Shown: positions 1-12,540, numbered from the stretch's first letter. The stretch: 64,000 bases of DNA from Mimosa pudica (GCA_029929735.1 JAKELP010000005.1:537712-601711), one strand, 5' to 3'. Numbers and translations are program-made. Notes: generated by a model not told the origin, from the sequence alone.

Positions 1-600
1 TATTGCTAAGTACAAGTAGAATATGTTTAACCTCTGATTGTTGGACCGCAATTAACGGCGAGGGGTATCTTTGTTTGACCACCCACTTTGTTGATGAGAA
101 ATGGCATCTCAACAACAAAATACTTTCCTTCTCTAGGATGGAGCCTCCACACACTGGTGTCGTGTTGGCAAAAAGAGCTTATGAGATATTAGTTGATTGG
201 GGCATTGAAAAAAAAGTGTTTTCTATTACTTTGGATAGTGCGTCGGCAAATTTCATCATGCAGGAAAGATTGAAAGAGAATATAAAATTGAGTAATAGCT
301 TAATTTGTAATGTAGATTATTTTCATGTGAGATGTTGCATTGTGCCCACATCTTGAATCTCATAGTTCAAAATGGTCTTTCTATTTTAGATGATGCTGTG
401 AAAAAGATAAGAGAAAGTATTCGATCTGTATGGCAATCAGATGCGAGGATGATAGAATTCAAACATAGAGTAAATTAGGTTGGGGGAAATGATTGTTCTA
501 TTGGTTTAAGGTTAGATGTCCCGACTAGATGGAACTCAACTCAAGCAATGCTTGAAGTTGCTATCTGATATCGTCGTGCTTTCTCTAGCTTATTTTTGAA
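1..600 (+). pseudogene. hAT transposase pseudogene, 5' part
   Basis: This is the middle of a plant hAT (RICESLEEPER/BED-type) transposase gene whose start lies before the window. Frame 3 reads typical family segments such as SDCWTAINGEGYLCLTTHFV and TLDSASANF. The frame breaks near position 335, just before the conserved CAHILNLIVQNG stretch. In-frame stops follow near 476 and 566, so the gene is dead. The family motif PTRWNSTQAMLEVAI lies shortly before 570. The coding sequence stops abruptly at 600 within SSLFLN, where a Helitron was inserted, and resumes at 14629. Family assignment is by recognition of conserved motifs; no search was run. Confidence 0.85.
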
Positions 601-1813
601 CTAGATTGGTCTCCCATGCGTTGCAAGGAAGATTTTCAGTCCAATGCTAAATGGTATCTATCTTATATTATAACTTAAATAATGATTATAAAGCAGTGAA
701 TTGGTTTTCAATACAACACAAAAATTAGACTTACTGGATTACATCAATAAATTAGAGTTAGCATACTGTGAAGTACTCAAAAGCCTTGCAGTGTAGTAGA
801 ATATCATAAAGTTGTTTGTGCTACAAAAGTTATACCACTACAAGATTAGACACTGCAGCTTTCACGGCCAAATCAAAATATGTAGGAAAGGCTCCAAAAT
901 GCATCGATAATAACACGCACTAAATGGTATGCCATGTGCGATGAAGAAATGTGCTTCATGTAACACCTCAACAAATGTTATATACAAGTTATAAAAATAT
1001 ATGTTTACACTCCAAAATATCATCTTTTTAGAATAAAACAAAGTAAAACATCAAAGATTTAGGTGAATGACAAAATAAATATAAAATATACGTGCTTACT
1101 CCTCAAGTGTCTTCCCTTGCTTATTATTATATCCTTCACCTAAAAATGTTAATAATGGGGTGAGATCGACATCTCAGTAACTACCAAAATCTCCTAACAT
1201 AAACTGGCAACTCATATACAATTATATTACAAATAATTATACTCAACAAAATAGTTTATAGTCTCCAATTACGCACATATTACATTACTCAAACATATAC
1301 AAAAATAATTTACTCATGAAATTAAAGAATGTATCATGCATGCCTCCCTTATACCGCCTCCACCCTTATTCCGCTGACAGGAGCCATAGGCTAACACATA
1401 GTCCAAACAGAAACACATCCAATTGATTAGATTGTTCCAAGCTCACCATTACTTGAGATGTACCCTGCCAAAGGTATAGAGCTCAAGCATGGACTATGGC
1501 TCCCCTCCTTAAAGAACGAATGTAAGGAGGTGTCACATGTCCCATAACTTCTTGAAATCTCTGGCAAAGGAAAACATAGAAGAGAGGGCCCTGACAAAGT
1601 GTCACTCACTGTGCACCGAGTGATGCCTTACCACGTGATAATTCAATAATTCTCCATACAAATTTTCTCTAATCCTAACCCATCACCATGGATGCAAATG
1701 CTATGACATTAATATCAATTTCAGAAACCAGTACATACAATTCCAACTCATTATAACATAACATCCTCACAAAATAAATAACCATTCTTCTAGAGGGGTC
1801 CAACTACCAAGTT

Positions 1814-2022
1814 AATTATAACAATGCACATAAGCATGCTTGAAAAGGAACAAACTAGAACACATTTCACATAATATAGGTGGAAAGCAAGCATGCTTAA
1901 AAAGGCTAAAGTAATATTCAATTATAACAATACATATAAGCATGCTTGAAAAGGAACAAACTATAAAACAATCCACATAGATAGAAGGCAAGCATGATTA
2001 AAAAGACTAAAGTAATATTCAT
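1814..2022. repeat. Tandem duplication, about 105-bp units
   Basis: Two adjacent units share AATTATAACAAT, a CATAAGCATGCTTGAAAAGG segment and an AAAGTAATATTC end. They differ by scattered substitutions and small gaps, so the duplication is not recent. Confidence 0.75.
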
Positions 2023-2783
2023 ACAACTAATTTAACAAATTCCTCAATATATAACACTAAAATTTATCTTATATATTCCAATCAAGTCATAATTATTTAT
2101 AATACAATTATACACAAATCACAAGTATACGGAAGAATTTTCCGGAGTTACCTGTTGCTCCTTAGCTCACAGGTTAAATCATACAATTCTGGTCAATCCA
2201 AGCTCCTAATGAGTTTACAACAACACCAATACAAATATCTATCAATATTCAACCACTTCCTAAAAGGTATACTAAAAACAATTGTACCTTAAGATACCCT
2301 AAATATATAAAAATTTATTTATTTAATTTTTACTCTAGGATAAAATATTATTAAACAATACATTTATTAAGTTCAATTTTGTTTAGGCAACACATTTTCA
2401 AAATATAAGTACATACCCACTCCAACTAGAAAATTATATACGTGAGGCTATTATATCTTACACACACACACACATAAACTAATACTTTTTTTTCATTTGA
2501 AAGGTTGGAAGATTGCACATACATGTGTGCAGCGAATTCAGTAAAGTTAATTTGGCAAACCATCAACTTGTCAACAAAAAGTGTTTTATAATAAATAAAT
2601 GCTTTCATCCTCAGTTCATTTTGTTATTAAAAATAAGTTTATTGCCCCCCACTACCACTTTACTATATATGGGCCAACGTTATTATTAAAGTTCACAGTA
2701 AGAGACATTAATAGGAAAAAGAAGTTTTTTTTTCTAAGAAAACAAACAAAAAAAAATTCTCATTGCCTTAAGCTTCATATAAA

Positions 2784-2880
2784 GGGCGAAGACCCAAATA
2801 TGATACATAACATGGATCAAAAATGATATTTTCACTAATATGATAATAAAATTACATGAAAAGTCCAAAATACCCTTATA
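2784..2880 (+). mobile_element. Truncated copy of the Mutator-type MITE
   Basis: It begins with GGGCGAAGACCCAAA and continues through ATCAAAAATGATATTTTCAC and GTCCAAAATACCCTTATAA, matching the left arm of the complete MITE at 6315-6681. The right arm is missing. It sits next to the point where Helitron helicase coding sequence ends. Confidence 0.75.
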
Positions 2881-2937
2881 ACTTACATGAATTTTCTTTT
2901 CTCCTTCTTCTTCACCCTCTCCTTCCTTCTTCCACCG

Positions 2938-5900
2938 TCATCTCTCTCTGTCAGTTCCCCCAACAGCTGACAGAACCACAGAAAAAGCTTTCAACTGGCC
3001 TGCATTCAGAGATTTCTTCAAAGAGGATGCTTCTTTGGCTAATTTAATCCTGTTATAACTCTGATCCTGTATGATTAAGTGATTTGAATAATCGAAGATT
3101 TCCATGTCTGTAGGAACAGGCATACCCGTATAATTAATCACCCAGTGTCTTTCCATTCAATTGAAGTAGTCGATTTATTTCTATTAAGGCAGCTGTTTCT
3201 TTATCTGTTTGATTTTAAATGTTGCCCTGAAAATAAATGTTAATGAAGACAATGGTAGCTTATATTTGAGGTATATACCATGAAATGAATTGTACGAAAA
3301 AACTCTTAATATAACATATATTAACCTGTTTGTTGTTGCTCTTGTCTTGGAACATACAACATGTCTTCTGAAAGTAATGTTGCAGTGGATTGCTAGACAA
3401 CATCCGGTGCACGTAAAGAACCACACAACAACATTGTGACAAAGAAACGTCGTAGACCATGAAAAATTGCCCAAACAGAGGCTTCTTTCAATGCAGATAT
3501 AAACTCACAATCATCGTCAAATAATCCACATGCAAAACATGCGTCTTTAAAAGTAGCACATACCTCACCATCAATAGTCTTTATATCGTCAAATGATTTG
3601 GGACCACGAACATGGGTTAATAATATTCTAAGGTAATAAAGCTCACCGACTGATGGTGAAATGTGAGTCATCCTACCAACTGACCATCCCTTTTCCCTCA
3701 ATTTCCATGTCTTCTTACTTTTTTGATAAACATATTTGCTTGGGAACTCAGCATAAGTCAATCTTTGGACTTCTGTGTCTTCTGCATTCATCATCATCGA
3801 TGATAAAAACTGCGATTCACATACTCGGGGCTTGGTTAATAAATCAGACACATCTTCATTACTTGAATAAACAATGAATTGTTGGTTCAGCAGGTGGAAG
3901 CTTAACCTTTGAACTGAAGGATTTCTATAGTGAATAGGAAATGCAAACGCTCTCCAGGAAACTTCACATGCGGAAACATACCTACAGTTTAAATATTATT
4001 GGACTTCATCAATAACAGATTCACCTTTTGCAGACTGCGAATTGTCATAAAGGCCCACGACAACTCTATCACTACCTTTACTTATATACTTGAAAAGATA
4101 CTTTATAGCTCTAGATTGATTGCACTTCTCAACATTGATGTGAGTACAGAAAAGTTTAAGCTAGGTTGGATTGTATGGTACAACAAATCTGTTGTCCAAA
4201 GACACATTTTGAATTTCAACAGTCTTGCCATCATCTCTTCTTCTATAGGTAGGATATCCATCATCATCCAAAGTTGTGTTATCTGTAAATGGCTTTGGGA
4301 AGTGTTTTGAACATTTCTTTTTGCCGACCTTGCATCCTCCACTATCACTACGATGGCCACATGGACCATGCATCATTTTGTCCTTCACCAATTCATAAAG
4401 TTCATGATCTTTAGCTTTGTCAGGTATTTCTGCACAAATAATCTTGTTAATGTGTTCTGGATCAGATATTTTTGCAGAGAGGTCTAGAAAGAGTAATATG
4501 TGTGCATGTGAGAGTCCTCACTTTTGAAACTCTATTGTATGAATTTCTGCCAAATGGAGAATGATTGATCAAGTGAATAATTGAAGTATGACTTACTGTG
4601 AAAAAGTTAAAAGTTATACATGGATATCTACTTGCCTTGATTTTGTCAAATATAGTCCCTTTCTTTAACATTTTCATGAAAGTCTAGAGCTTCATGTAGA
4701 ACACACGTGACAAAACTTGTGGGCGATCAGATGCTTTTAGATGATATTCTTGACATATTCTAGTGACTTTTGGCCATTGTGGATGCGTAAATGTGATAAA
4801 GAGATCAGGATATCCAATTTTGCGACAAATTGCCATAACTTCCTGGTAATTTCCCATCATGTATCGAGCTCCACCTGTATATGAAGATGGCAAGACAATG
4901 CGTTTGCCAGTAGAAGACGCCTGGGTTTCCCCTTGCAGGACTGCATCAGACAAACCTTTGTATAGATCAACACGTAAATCTTTCTGATGAGTCTGTATCC
5001 ACTGCAAGCGCTGAGATTCAATCACGGTATACACATCGACTATAAACTGTTTTAATAGTCGGGATGCATGTAAAAGAGGTGCGACTTCATTATTACTGAA
5101 CATAAGTTTGTGGCACAAATATTCCCTTATGCTAACATGTTTCCTTGTTGTTGCAACACTAACTGTTTGGTCACGATGCATAATATCATCACGATATCCA
5201 TCTTCTCCATACGGAAACAAAAGAGGATACTGCAGCGGTAGATAAGAGGGGTGCAATTCATTTATTCTCTGGAAATCTACGTCATTAGCTTCAAGCACAA
5301 CAACCCTGACAAAAAATCAGCGTCAAAATCCCCTACTATTAAAGCTGCAACCTCGGATGCAGATGGAAGATTGTATTCAGGACCATCAGATTCACGTGTT
5401 CCAAGTAAAACCATTTTTAGTGAGGGGGTCTCCATAGTTGAAAGTTTTTGTCCTACTATTCTAAATTGCTCCACAAATGGATTCACTGCATCTAACTCCA
5501 TTTTAATTGCCTCAACTATTTCTGGCCTGATAGATTGGTTTTTTTATGGTTACTACAATATCCAGATAAATTTATTATTAGTGCTGCAATAATAGCATAA
5601 CTTAAAACCTAATGAAACTTGGGCATAAAAAAGTTTACCTCACTGCTTAGATTCTATTTGTCACTTTGTTTGCAGTGTCATGGATGTAGAGCTAAGAGTA
5701 CACTGGGCTTCTTCCTTCAGGAGGTAGCAAATTTCCAATGGTATGATAATCCATTCCAGACAAAGCAAAAGTGTATGGTCCACCTCCTCTATTTAGAGAA
5801 TGATTGATTTTACCACCCATCGAAGTGAAAGAAAACATGTTGTTGTATTGCCTTATATTCACATAGAATTGCTTGGAATCTTTACTGGTTTTCTCAAAAA

Positions 5901-6090
5901 ACAGCTGCTTCAAAACAGGGGGAGGTTTTGTTCATTTGAAAGCGGCAATACGACTTTTCCTTGCTGGCAGCACATTGTAAACAGAGAAGCTGAATTAGTT
6001 TTTCTGCCTTTTCGTATACTTTCACTAAACCACATGAGAGTGTGACAGAATTTACATGCGTGCACTGGGTCTCCTTCATCTATATATTTA
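2938..6090 (-). pseudogene. Helitron Rep-helicase (RepHel) pseudogene
   Basis: This is a plant Helitron replicase read right to left. A CCQQGKVVLP segment near 5960 comes first, then the NIRQYNNMFSFTSMGG and LSGMDYHTIGNLLPPEG blocks (5692-5913). The Helitron_like_N domain follows (4684-5298, with PDLFITFTHPQWP). The HUH motif region is LSHAHILLFLD near 4490-4525, and the HGPCG and CSKHFPKPF blocks lie at 4161-4391. The tyrosine region is YLNCRYVSACE near 3970-4010, and a linker into the PIF1-like helicase lies at 2938-3851. An in-frame TGA sits just before the HUH motif and a TAA just before the YLNCRY motif, and there are further frame changes. The helicase stops before any Walker A motif. 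Upstream coding-like pieces at 6690-7680 may be its N-terminal part. Confidence 0.85.
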
Positions 6091-6314
6091 TTCGGAAAGA
6101 ACCATTTTCAATAATTTTCAACAGGAATAAATGCATTTTAATATTTAAAAAATAAACAATGAGATACATACCCAAATAATGTTGACCACTATTTCTTGGC
6201 TTTGAGCATTGTGTTCGCTTCTTTTGGTTATTAATGTTGATCACAGTATGTGTCTCATCTGTAAAACATAATCAATTTTCATATAGTGGTTAAAAAATGT
6301 ATACATTTTGAATT

Positions 6315-6681
6315 GGGCGAAGACCCAAAAATAATACATAACTATTGGTCAAGGAACAAAAATAGTACATAACTATTTCAAGGTACAAAAATGATACCCA
6401 ACTTTTACCATGAGATCAAAAATGATATTTTCACTAATAAGACAATGATATTATACATGAAATGTCCAAAATACCCTAATAATTAAATAAACTTTTAATG
6501 GACGACGATTAATTTATAAGGGCATTTTGGACTTTTCATGTCTAATATTATTGTCATATTAATGAAAATATCATTTTTGATCTCATGGTCTAAGTTAGGT
6601 ATCATTTTTGTACCTTGGAATAGTTATATACTACTTTCGTTCCTTAGCCAATAGTTGTGTATCATTTTTGGGTCTTCACCC
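6315..6681. mobile_element. Mutator-type MITE, 367 bp, 9-bp TSD
   Basis: Long terminal inverted repeats run from GGGCGAAGACCCAAAAAT at the left to ATTTTTGGGTCTTCACCC at the right and cover most of the element. It is flanked by an exact 9-bp direct repeat TTTTGAATT (6306-6314 and 6682-6690), the TSD size of Mutator-like elements. It has no coding capacity. It inserted into the Helitron next to the Rep gene. Confidence 0.9.
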
Positions 6682-6689
6682 TTTTGAAT

Positions 6690-7759
6690 TTATTAGGAAT
6701 ATATGAATGGTGTACCTTCACTTGATGATTCATGTTCACTATCTGATCCAAAATCTTTTCCATACTCCTCTTCCATGTCAAAAATAACATCCTTATAATG
6801 CTTTTCTTGTTGTTCCAGCAAGGTGGATTCAGCTGAAATAACAATAGTATTTAGAGTAATCAAGTTATTGTCTGATTCTAAAAGCATGGGTGCCTGACTT
6901 TTATTCATACACGTGGACTGATTGATGTGAACATTCATAGTATTTATGCTATCAAAACTCATATGAAATGTCTAAACTAAAGTCATTCCCAATTGAACGC
7001 ACATACCTTGATGGGAGCTCAGTGATGATTCTCCACGAAGTACTTGAACATTAACAGTAGTTGTTTGGTGGAGATTTTTTCCAGCACTTAAATGACTGTG
7101 TATTGGTTTTCAGATCCTTTTTGGTCTAACTGTGTGTTGCGCGTTTTCTAAACCACGCCATCTAGCAGACATTTTTTGGCATTGATGGTTGGGAATAGAG
7201 TTAAAATCCCTGTTGGTGGATAGAGATATTTGTTGTCTCCGCAGACTACGTTGATACCTTGAGCAATTGCCTTTTCCCTTATTCTTTTGTGCTAAGTGAG
7301 ACACAAAGCCTATATAAATATATAGAGTTTGCATTAAAGTATTAAAGGTAAACCATATGAAACACAAAGTATTTCTAAGTCTGATTATGGAAGGTATTAT
7401 GTATGTCTTGTGACAACATCTTAACTTCATAAACAACATATCCATTCATATAGTGATTTAACAGGGAAGAGATATACTTTACACGAATTATAAACTAATA
7501 GTTTTACATCCCATGGATAGTTACCTTTTTTAGGGTGATTAAGATTTGCAACATCACCGTTTTGAGTAATGTCATGTGATTTTAGTGAAGAGGACCCTGT
7601 GTGAGTGCAGCAAACGTGGTTATTAAATAAAACCAAAAGAAAGACTCTTTTACATGGTGAGCATTTGGAGAAAAATGAAGGCAATAAATGTATAAAAGCT
7701 GTTGATGCAGTTGAAAAATTTATTGGTTGTATTTAAGTGTTATCTGACGATGTGTTGTT
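6690..7759 (-). other. Helitron interior with coding-like fragments
   Basis: Minus-strand open stretches here (for example 6693-6962 and 7110-7445, the latter ending RWRGLENAQHTVRPKRI) sit upstream of the Rep domain. They could be N-terminal exons of the Helitron protein. I cannot recognise a domain in them, and the exon joins are not clear. Confidence 0.4.
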
Positions 7760-8208
7760 TGTAACATCTCAGCGCCTCGCTCTCGAAATTGTCCGCTTTG
7801 GGGATTCCTCACCCCTCACGATTTTAAAACGCGTCGAGAGGGGGACGTATCCAGACCTATATATAGCACCTTTCGTTCTCCTCCCTAGCCGATGTGGGAC
7901 TTTACAATCCACCCCTCTTGATGCGTTTTAAAGCCGTGAGGGGTGAGGATTCCCCAAAGCGGACAATTTCGAGAGCGAGGCGCTGGGATGTTACAGATGG
8001 TATCAGAGCCAGGCTCGGGTCGATGTGCCAGCGAGGGCGCTGGGCCCCAAGGGGGGTGGATTGTAAAGTCCCACATCGGTTGGGGAGGAGAACGAAAGGT
8101 GCTATATATAGGCCTGGATACCTCACTCTCTCAACGCGTTTTAAAACCGTGAGGGGTGAGGATTCCCCAAAGCGCACAATTTCTAGAGCGAGGCGCTGGG
8201 ATGTTACA
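7760..8208 (+). mobile_element. Rearranged TRIM retroelement with one inverted LTR
   Basis: From left to right there is a full 147-bp LTR in reverse orientation (7760-7906), 5-7 bp of inverted internal sequence (ATCCACC), and a 5'-truncated forward LTR ending at 7995. A 66-bp internal region (7996-8061) starting GATGGTATCAGAGCC follows. That segment is a primer-binding site for initiator tRNA-Met. A full forward LTR (8062-8208) closes the element. The internal region ends in the polypurine tract AAGGGGGGTGGAT. Flanking 5-mers are TTGTT and TTGTG, a probable TSD with one change. There is no coding capacity. It lies inside the Helitron. Confidence 0.88.
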
Positions 8209-9715
8209 TTGTGCACATGGTCTGTTCGATTTGTTATGTCTCTGAAAGGTTCTTGCACTCTGTTTTTTTCAAAGAACTTGTACTGACACATGCATCCTGA
8301 GTCAAACATGAAACAGGCTGTGTATCTTGCATAACATTGTTTTTGTTTCTTCTTCATGTTTATGCTGCTTGGCCAACACAGACAAAGAGCTCCCTGTTAA
8401 TGGATACTGCTCTTATGTTTCATCCGTATCATTTTTTAGAGTTAATCCATTGAAAAAGTTAAGGTAGGACACTTCTTTGTGAGGTTATTAGCCTAAAAAA
8501 ATGTTATGTTGGGATTTCAGTCAATGGAGTGAAAGAGAGTAGACCTTGTACAGTAGGCAATTAATATTTTAAGGCAATGTCTACTTTTTTTGCCAGATGT
8601 CCAAAATATCCTACCACAAATTAAGATAGGAATGAGAGTACTTATTGTGCATTCAATATGAATTCTGATTGCCTTGATCTACTTTAATTGTAATTATTCT
8701 CATTATCTTTCACATGATTTCAGATTCCTAAAATAAATTTCAGTTTAAAAAAAAAGATTCCCAAAATAAAGTACATCACAACAATCATGCTTATTTACCA
8801 AGACACATAGATTTGCAAATTAGGAAATAAATTTGCAATTTTATTGATCCAAATTTATTCCTTACACACACACGCACACATATATATAACGTGAAGTTGA
8901 TAAAAACCTTTGAAGTTGAGATTTTAAGATATATATTTTAAAGAATTAGGTTGATTTTTAATGCCAAGCTGATTAAATTCCATTATAAATTAGGTCCTTT
9001 TTACATATATACAGCTGGGGCTTTAAAGAATTAATTCCTTTTTTAATGCCCAGTTGAAAATTGTTGGGCCTCCATCATTAGGTTGGAGTCCTCCTTTATT
9101 TTATGTCACACAACCATTTCCACTAAAGGGCTTTTAAAATTGAAAGAGATAAAGGTCCAATTATATTAATTCTCTATGAAAGAATTGATGATCCTTGCAC
9201 ATGACGCATTCGGTGATCCAAATAATAGGTCATGATGAATATACAAATGTTAAAACTAAGTTTCCAAGGGAACGAAGCACATAAAATATCATCCAAAATA
9301 ATACAACGCACAGCAGGGTTCCTTTCCAGTGATAGTTTACAAAAGTGCAAAATATATCAGCTAGAGGAGTTGGCAACTAAAGGCATAATATTACAGTTCA
9401 AATGACATAACGGAGCCTTCATTTGTGGCAGAATAAACAGGACTAATTGCCGAGTTTGATAACCAAAATGATATATCTAACATACTGCAGGAGAACTAAG
9501 CTTAACTTAATTTTTCTTGTTTGATAATCTTCAACATCTTATCCTCTGCACGTGGTTGGCTTCTTTGGAGACTGGTGGAAGAGCTGGATTCCTTTCCTGC
9601 ACGGGTCACAACACCTAACCTCTTTTTGCCCTTGCTGATTGTCAGTGCAAGAGGTTTATCATCAAGGGTATCATCTTCTGAGAGATCAATTGAAGGAGTG
9701 GTGGAGTCTGTACAG
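8209..9715. other. Helitron spacer, no gene seen
   Basis: This AT-rich sequence between the nested TRIM and the 3' end of the RPA-like gene has no supported gene. Short CA/TA simple repeats occur near 8863-8890. The open stretch on the plus strand at 9521-9844 overlaps the RPA-like last exon on the other strand and shows no recognisable domain. Confidence 0.5.
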
Positions 9716-12540
9716 CTAGAAGCAACATACTATCCCTTTAGTTGCCATATCTGTTGGTGGCTTGTTCTGTTCACAAACATGAAAGTGAGGGATTTATACA
9801 TTAAATTGTGCGATCTATTACCCCAAGGAAAACAAAGAAAATGATTCAAATAATATCCTATGACACGCACAATTAGCAGCCCATGCAGAATTAGAAAATA
9901 TAGATTTTCCATAAGCAAAAAATGCAATGGGAATCGTTTTGTTAATGTCAAAATTAGGCTCATAAGTCATACCTGTGTGCAGGCCGAATTAAACTCCTCC
10001 AATAAATGCTCATAGAGAGCAAAAGCACATACACTGACGCTGGACTTTGGGAACTTAATGTGGTAGGGGTTGCGTTTAAGTTTGAGCAATGCTCTCTTCC
10101 CTTCAATCAAAGCCAAATCATTTGGAAAAGCATCATCTTGTCTCCCCTAAAATAGAAGGATCCCATCAGTTTAGTTCAAGATACAAACACAGTCAAAGTT
10201 ATAGATGAGTGAAAAGAATTTTTGTATATTCTGGACCTCAGGCAATTCTTGCTTAAGCTGAATCACTGTCTTGCCCATAATTGTGTGGCAAGTTCATCCC
10301 AAAATGTGACCAGGGCAGTTCCTGAATCATCCTTGGCAGTGAACGTAAGCTTCATCCTGTAACTCAGCCAATGGAGGAATAATAATTAAGTAAAAATCTG
10401 TTACACACATAGTAAAAATTGATCCAAATACCTACTTTGGTTCCATCCTGTCGGGTGTCTTTTTGCAAATAGTACAGAAGAGTGGGTTGTTGGGATCATT
10501 TGTATCAATAGGCTTTGGCTTGCCACTACATTTGGCACAACCATTATACCACCAATCAAAATTTGTTTCAAACTTCCACAACAAACATGAAACAACAAAT
10601 TCATCTCCCTGTAAGTTGGAATCGAATGAAATCAGCATTGATGTATTGATATTGAACAAATGCATTAACATTTTTAAAAACCTCCATGTTAGGCTCACCA
10701 CTTTTTGCTGTGGTATACTTTCTAGGGTGACTTTGGGCTCACCATACAGTGTTTCGCCACCTGATACACGACTACGTTGTGTAGGCATTGATTGCGTGAA
10801 TTGTGTAACTATAGGGGTCGCTCGATCTTTCAAACTGCACTCAACATAACAGAATTTCTCACCACATTTATTGAGGGCAAGTTAAACATACAAATATAAA
10901 TTAACTGATAAATCTGAAGCTTACAGCCCAGGAATACAATTTGTGCAACAATTAATCAGAATGTCAAGCATACTAAATAATTGCTGGAAGCTTCTTTAAC
11001 CTAACCGGCATGTTAGCCATATTCACTAATTGCCAATAAAAAGGTGTTAGTGATAGTACCCAGCAAGCAAATGTTTCACCTCCGGTATGTCATGATTGAA
11101 ATAGACTCTATTAGCCTCAAAAGAAGATGCAAGCTGGCGACCATCTATAACATAAGATAGGTTGTAACTGTAATTAGTTTAAATTACATACATCTATCAA
11201 TTGTAATAAGCAGATAAGCTTATTTTCAGATTTATAACATGAATAAATACATATATACTACTATGAATGGTATTAAATGTAACTTACTGACTTCACTCCA
11301 GGTAACCTGAGCAAGATATATAACAGCAACTAAAACAGGAATAAATACTTCTTCACTGTCTTGCATCTGAGATAAGCCTGCGCCTGATGCACATTGATCA
11401 AAAGTGTGCATTCTATGTTATTGTCTCTAGAAATTTACAGCAGATGAAATGAAACATTACTATTAGATTTGCGATTAAAGGCACTTGAAATACTTTAACC
11501 AACTGCTATGGCCTCAAATATGTTTTATTCATTATGTAGAATACTGTAGTTAGAAAATTCAAGCTTTAGCAGCCACTTACTCAACATCGGATAGAACCAT
11601 CCGTAGCAGGTATTTCCCAGGTTGGCTGGAGAACTTTACAACTTGCCCATTGATTTCACAAAGCCTATTACATGTAACGAAAAAAAGGGGACATAACTAA
11701 AAGGGACAAAAACGAATGTAAATAGCAAGAGTATAAGGTAAGAGACATTGACCAACTAAGTAGTCAATGTTTTGGTTATCAGGAATGGCTTTAATGTCAG
11801 CTATAGGCATAAAACTAAAAACTTCAAAGGGTATTTCCGCGTCCACTTCAGCAACATATGTTTTTGCTGAAAATGTGATTTTGAAGGGATGAGTAGTAGC
11901 TCCGAAGCTTGAGGTATTCCTAGACACTTTGAAGTATTCAAACCGGTAGATCTTCTTTTCTTCGACCATAGTAAGGAATTTCTCACACAGGGACTTCCCA
12001 ATTGCACTGGCTTGTATCTTGTTGCCCTAACTAAAACACATTTGAAATTAAACTTGATTTGTATACATTAATCTAGTAAAACAAAAATGGCATGCCACAA
12101 AATAAGGTGGATGACAACAAAATACCTGTTCATCAACCAATAACATGGTAACACAAAAAACCTCATCAAGAGAAGCTTTGTCATAAAGGTTCCACCGTCT
12201 TTGGACACGTGCAACAATCTTAAACATCCCAGAATCATCATTCAGCTCGCTAATAAGTTTCAGCGCCATTCTAAGTGAGGGGATTTCTTCACCTGCAGAG
12301 GCTCAAAACTGAGAAGGTCTTGCCTTTATGGTTTCTCAAAAGCGACATAAATGTAAAAGACCTTGAAGAGATAGGTGAGTAGCAAAGTGAAATGGAAAAA
12401 AATGCTTTTACATAAACAAAATATAAATTAAAACAACCTGACACAGAAATGAAAGCTCTGGTTATAGGGGTACACATTGAGTCGAACACCAACTGCTCCA
12501 AAGCAGTTGTCATGTCAATTGCAATGAGGTCCAACCTCAT
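9716..12540 (-). CDS. Helitron-encoded RPA70-like protein
   Basis: This is a multi-exon gene for a single-stranded-DNA-binding protein of the replication protein A large-subunit type, often carried by plant Helitrons. A likely start is the ATG at 12540 (MRLDLIAIDMTT). Exons 12540-12438, 12292-12126 and 12026-11753 join with GT-AG signals and give an OB-fold segment (SGMFKIVARVQRRWNLYDK, VFCVTMLLVDEQGNKIQASA, ATTHPFKITF). Later exons give SGAGLSQMQDSEEVF, then EANRVYFNHDIPEVK near 11100. A zinc ribbon with two CX2C pairs follows (CAKC and CTIC, 10440-10550), then MKLTFTAKDDSGTALVTFWD near 10300-10350. The last exon ends at a TAG (9718-9716). One join, between 11753 and 11664, does not keep frame, so this copy may be slightly damaged. 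Some middle exon ends are not fixed. Confidence 0.75.

Larger units (their letters stand above)
601..2937. other. Helitron 3' tail, non-coding
   Basis: I see no gene in this AT-rich stretch. It lies where most of the PIF1-like helicase domain would be expected, so helicase sequence has been lost or replaced. It contains a tandem duplication (1814-2020), a half copy of a MITE (2784-2880) and a short CA-repeat (about 2460-2474). Parts of 1100-1640 resemble the non-coding interior of long plant LTRs, but I cannot assign a family. Confidence 0.5.
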
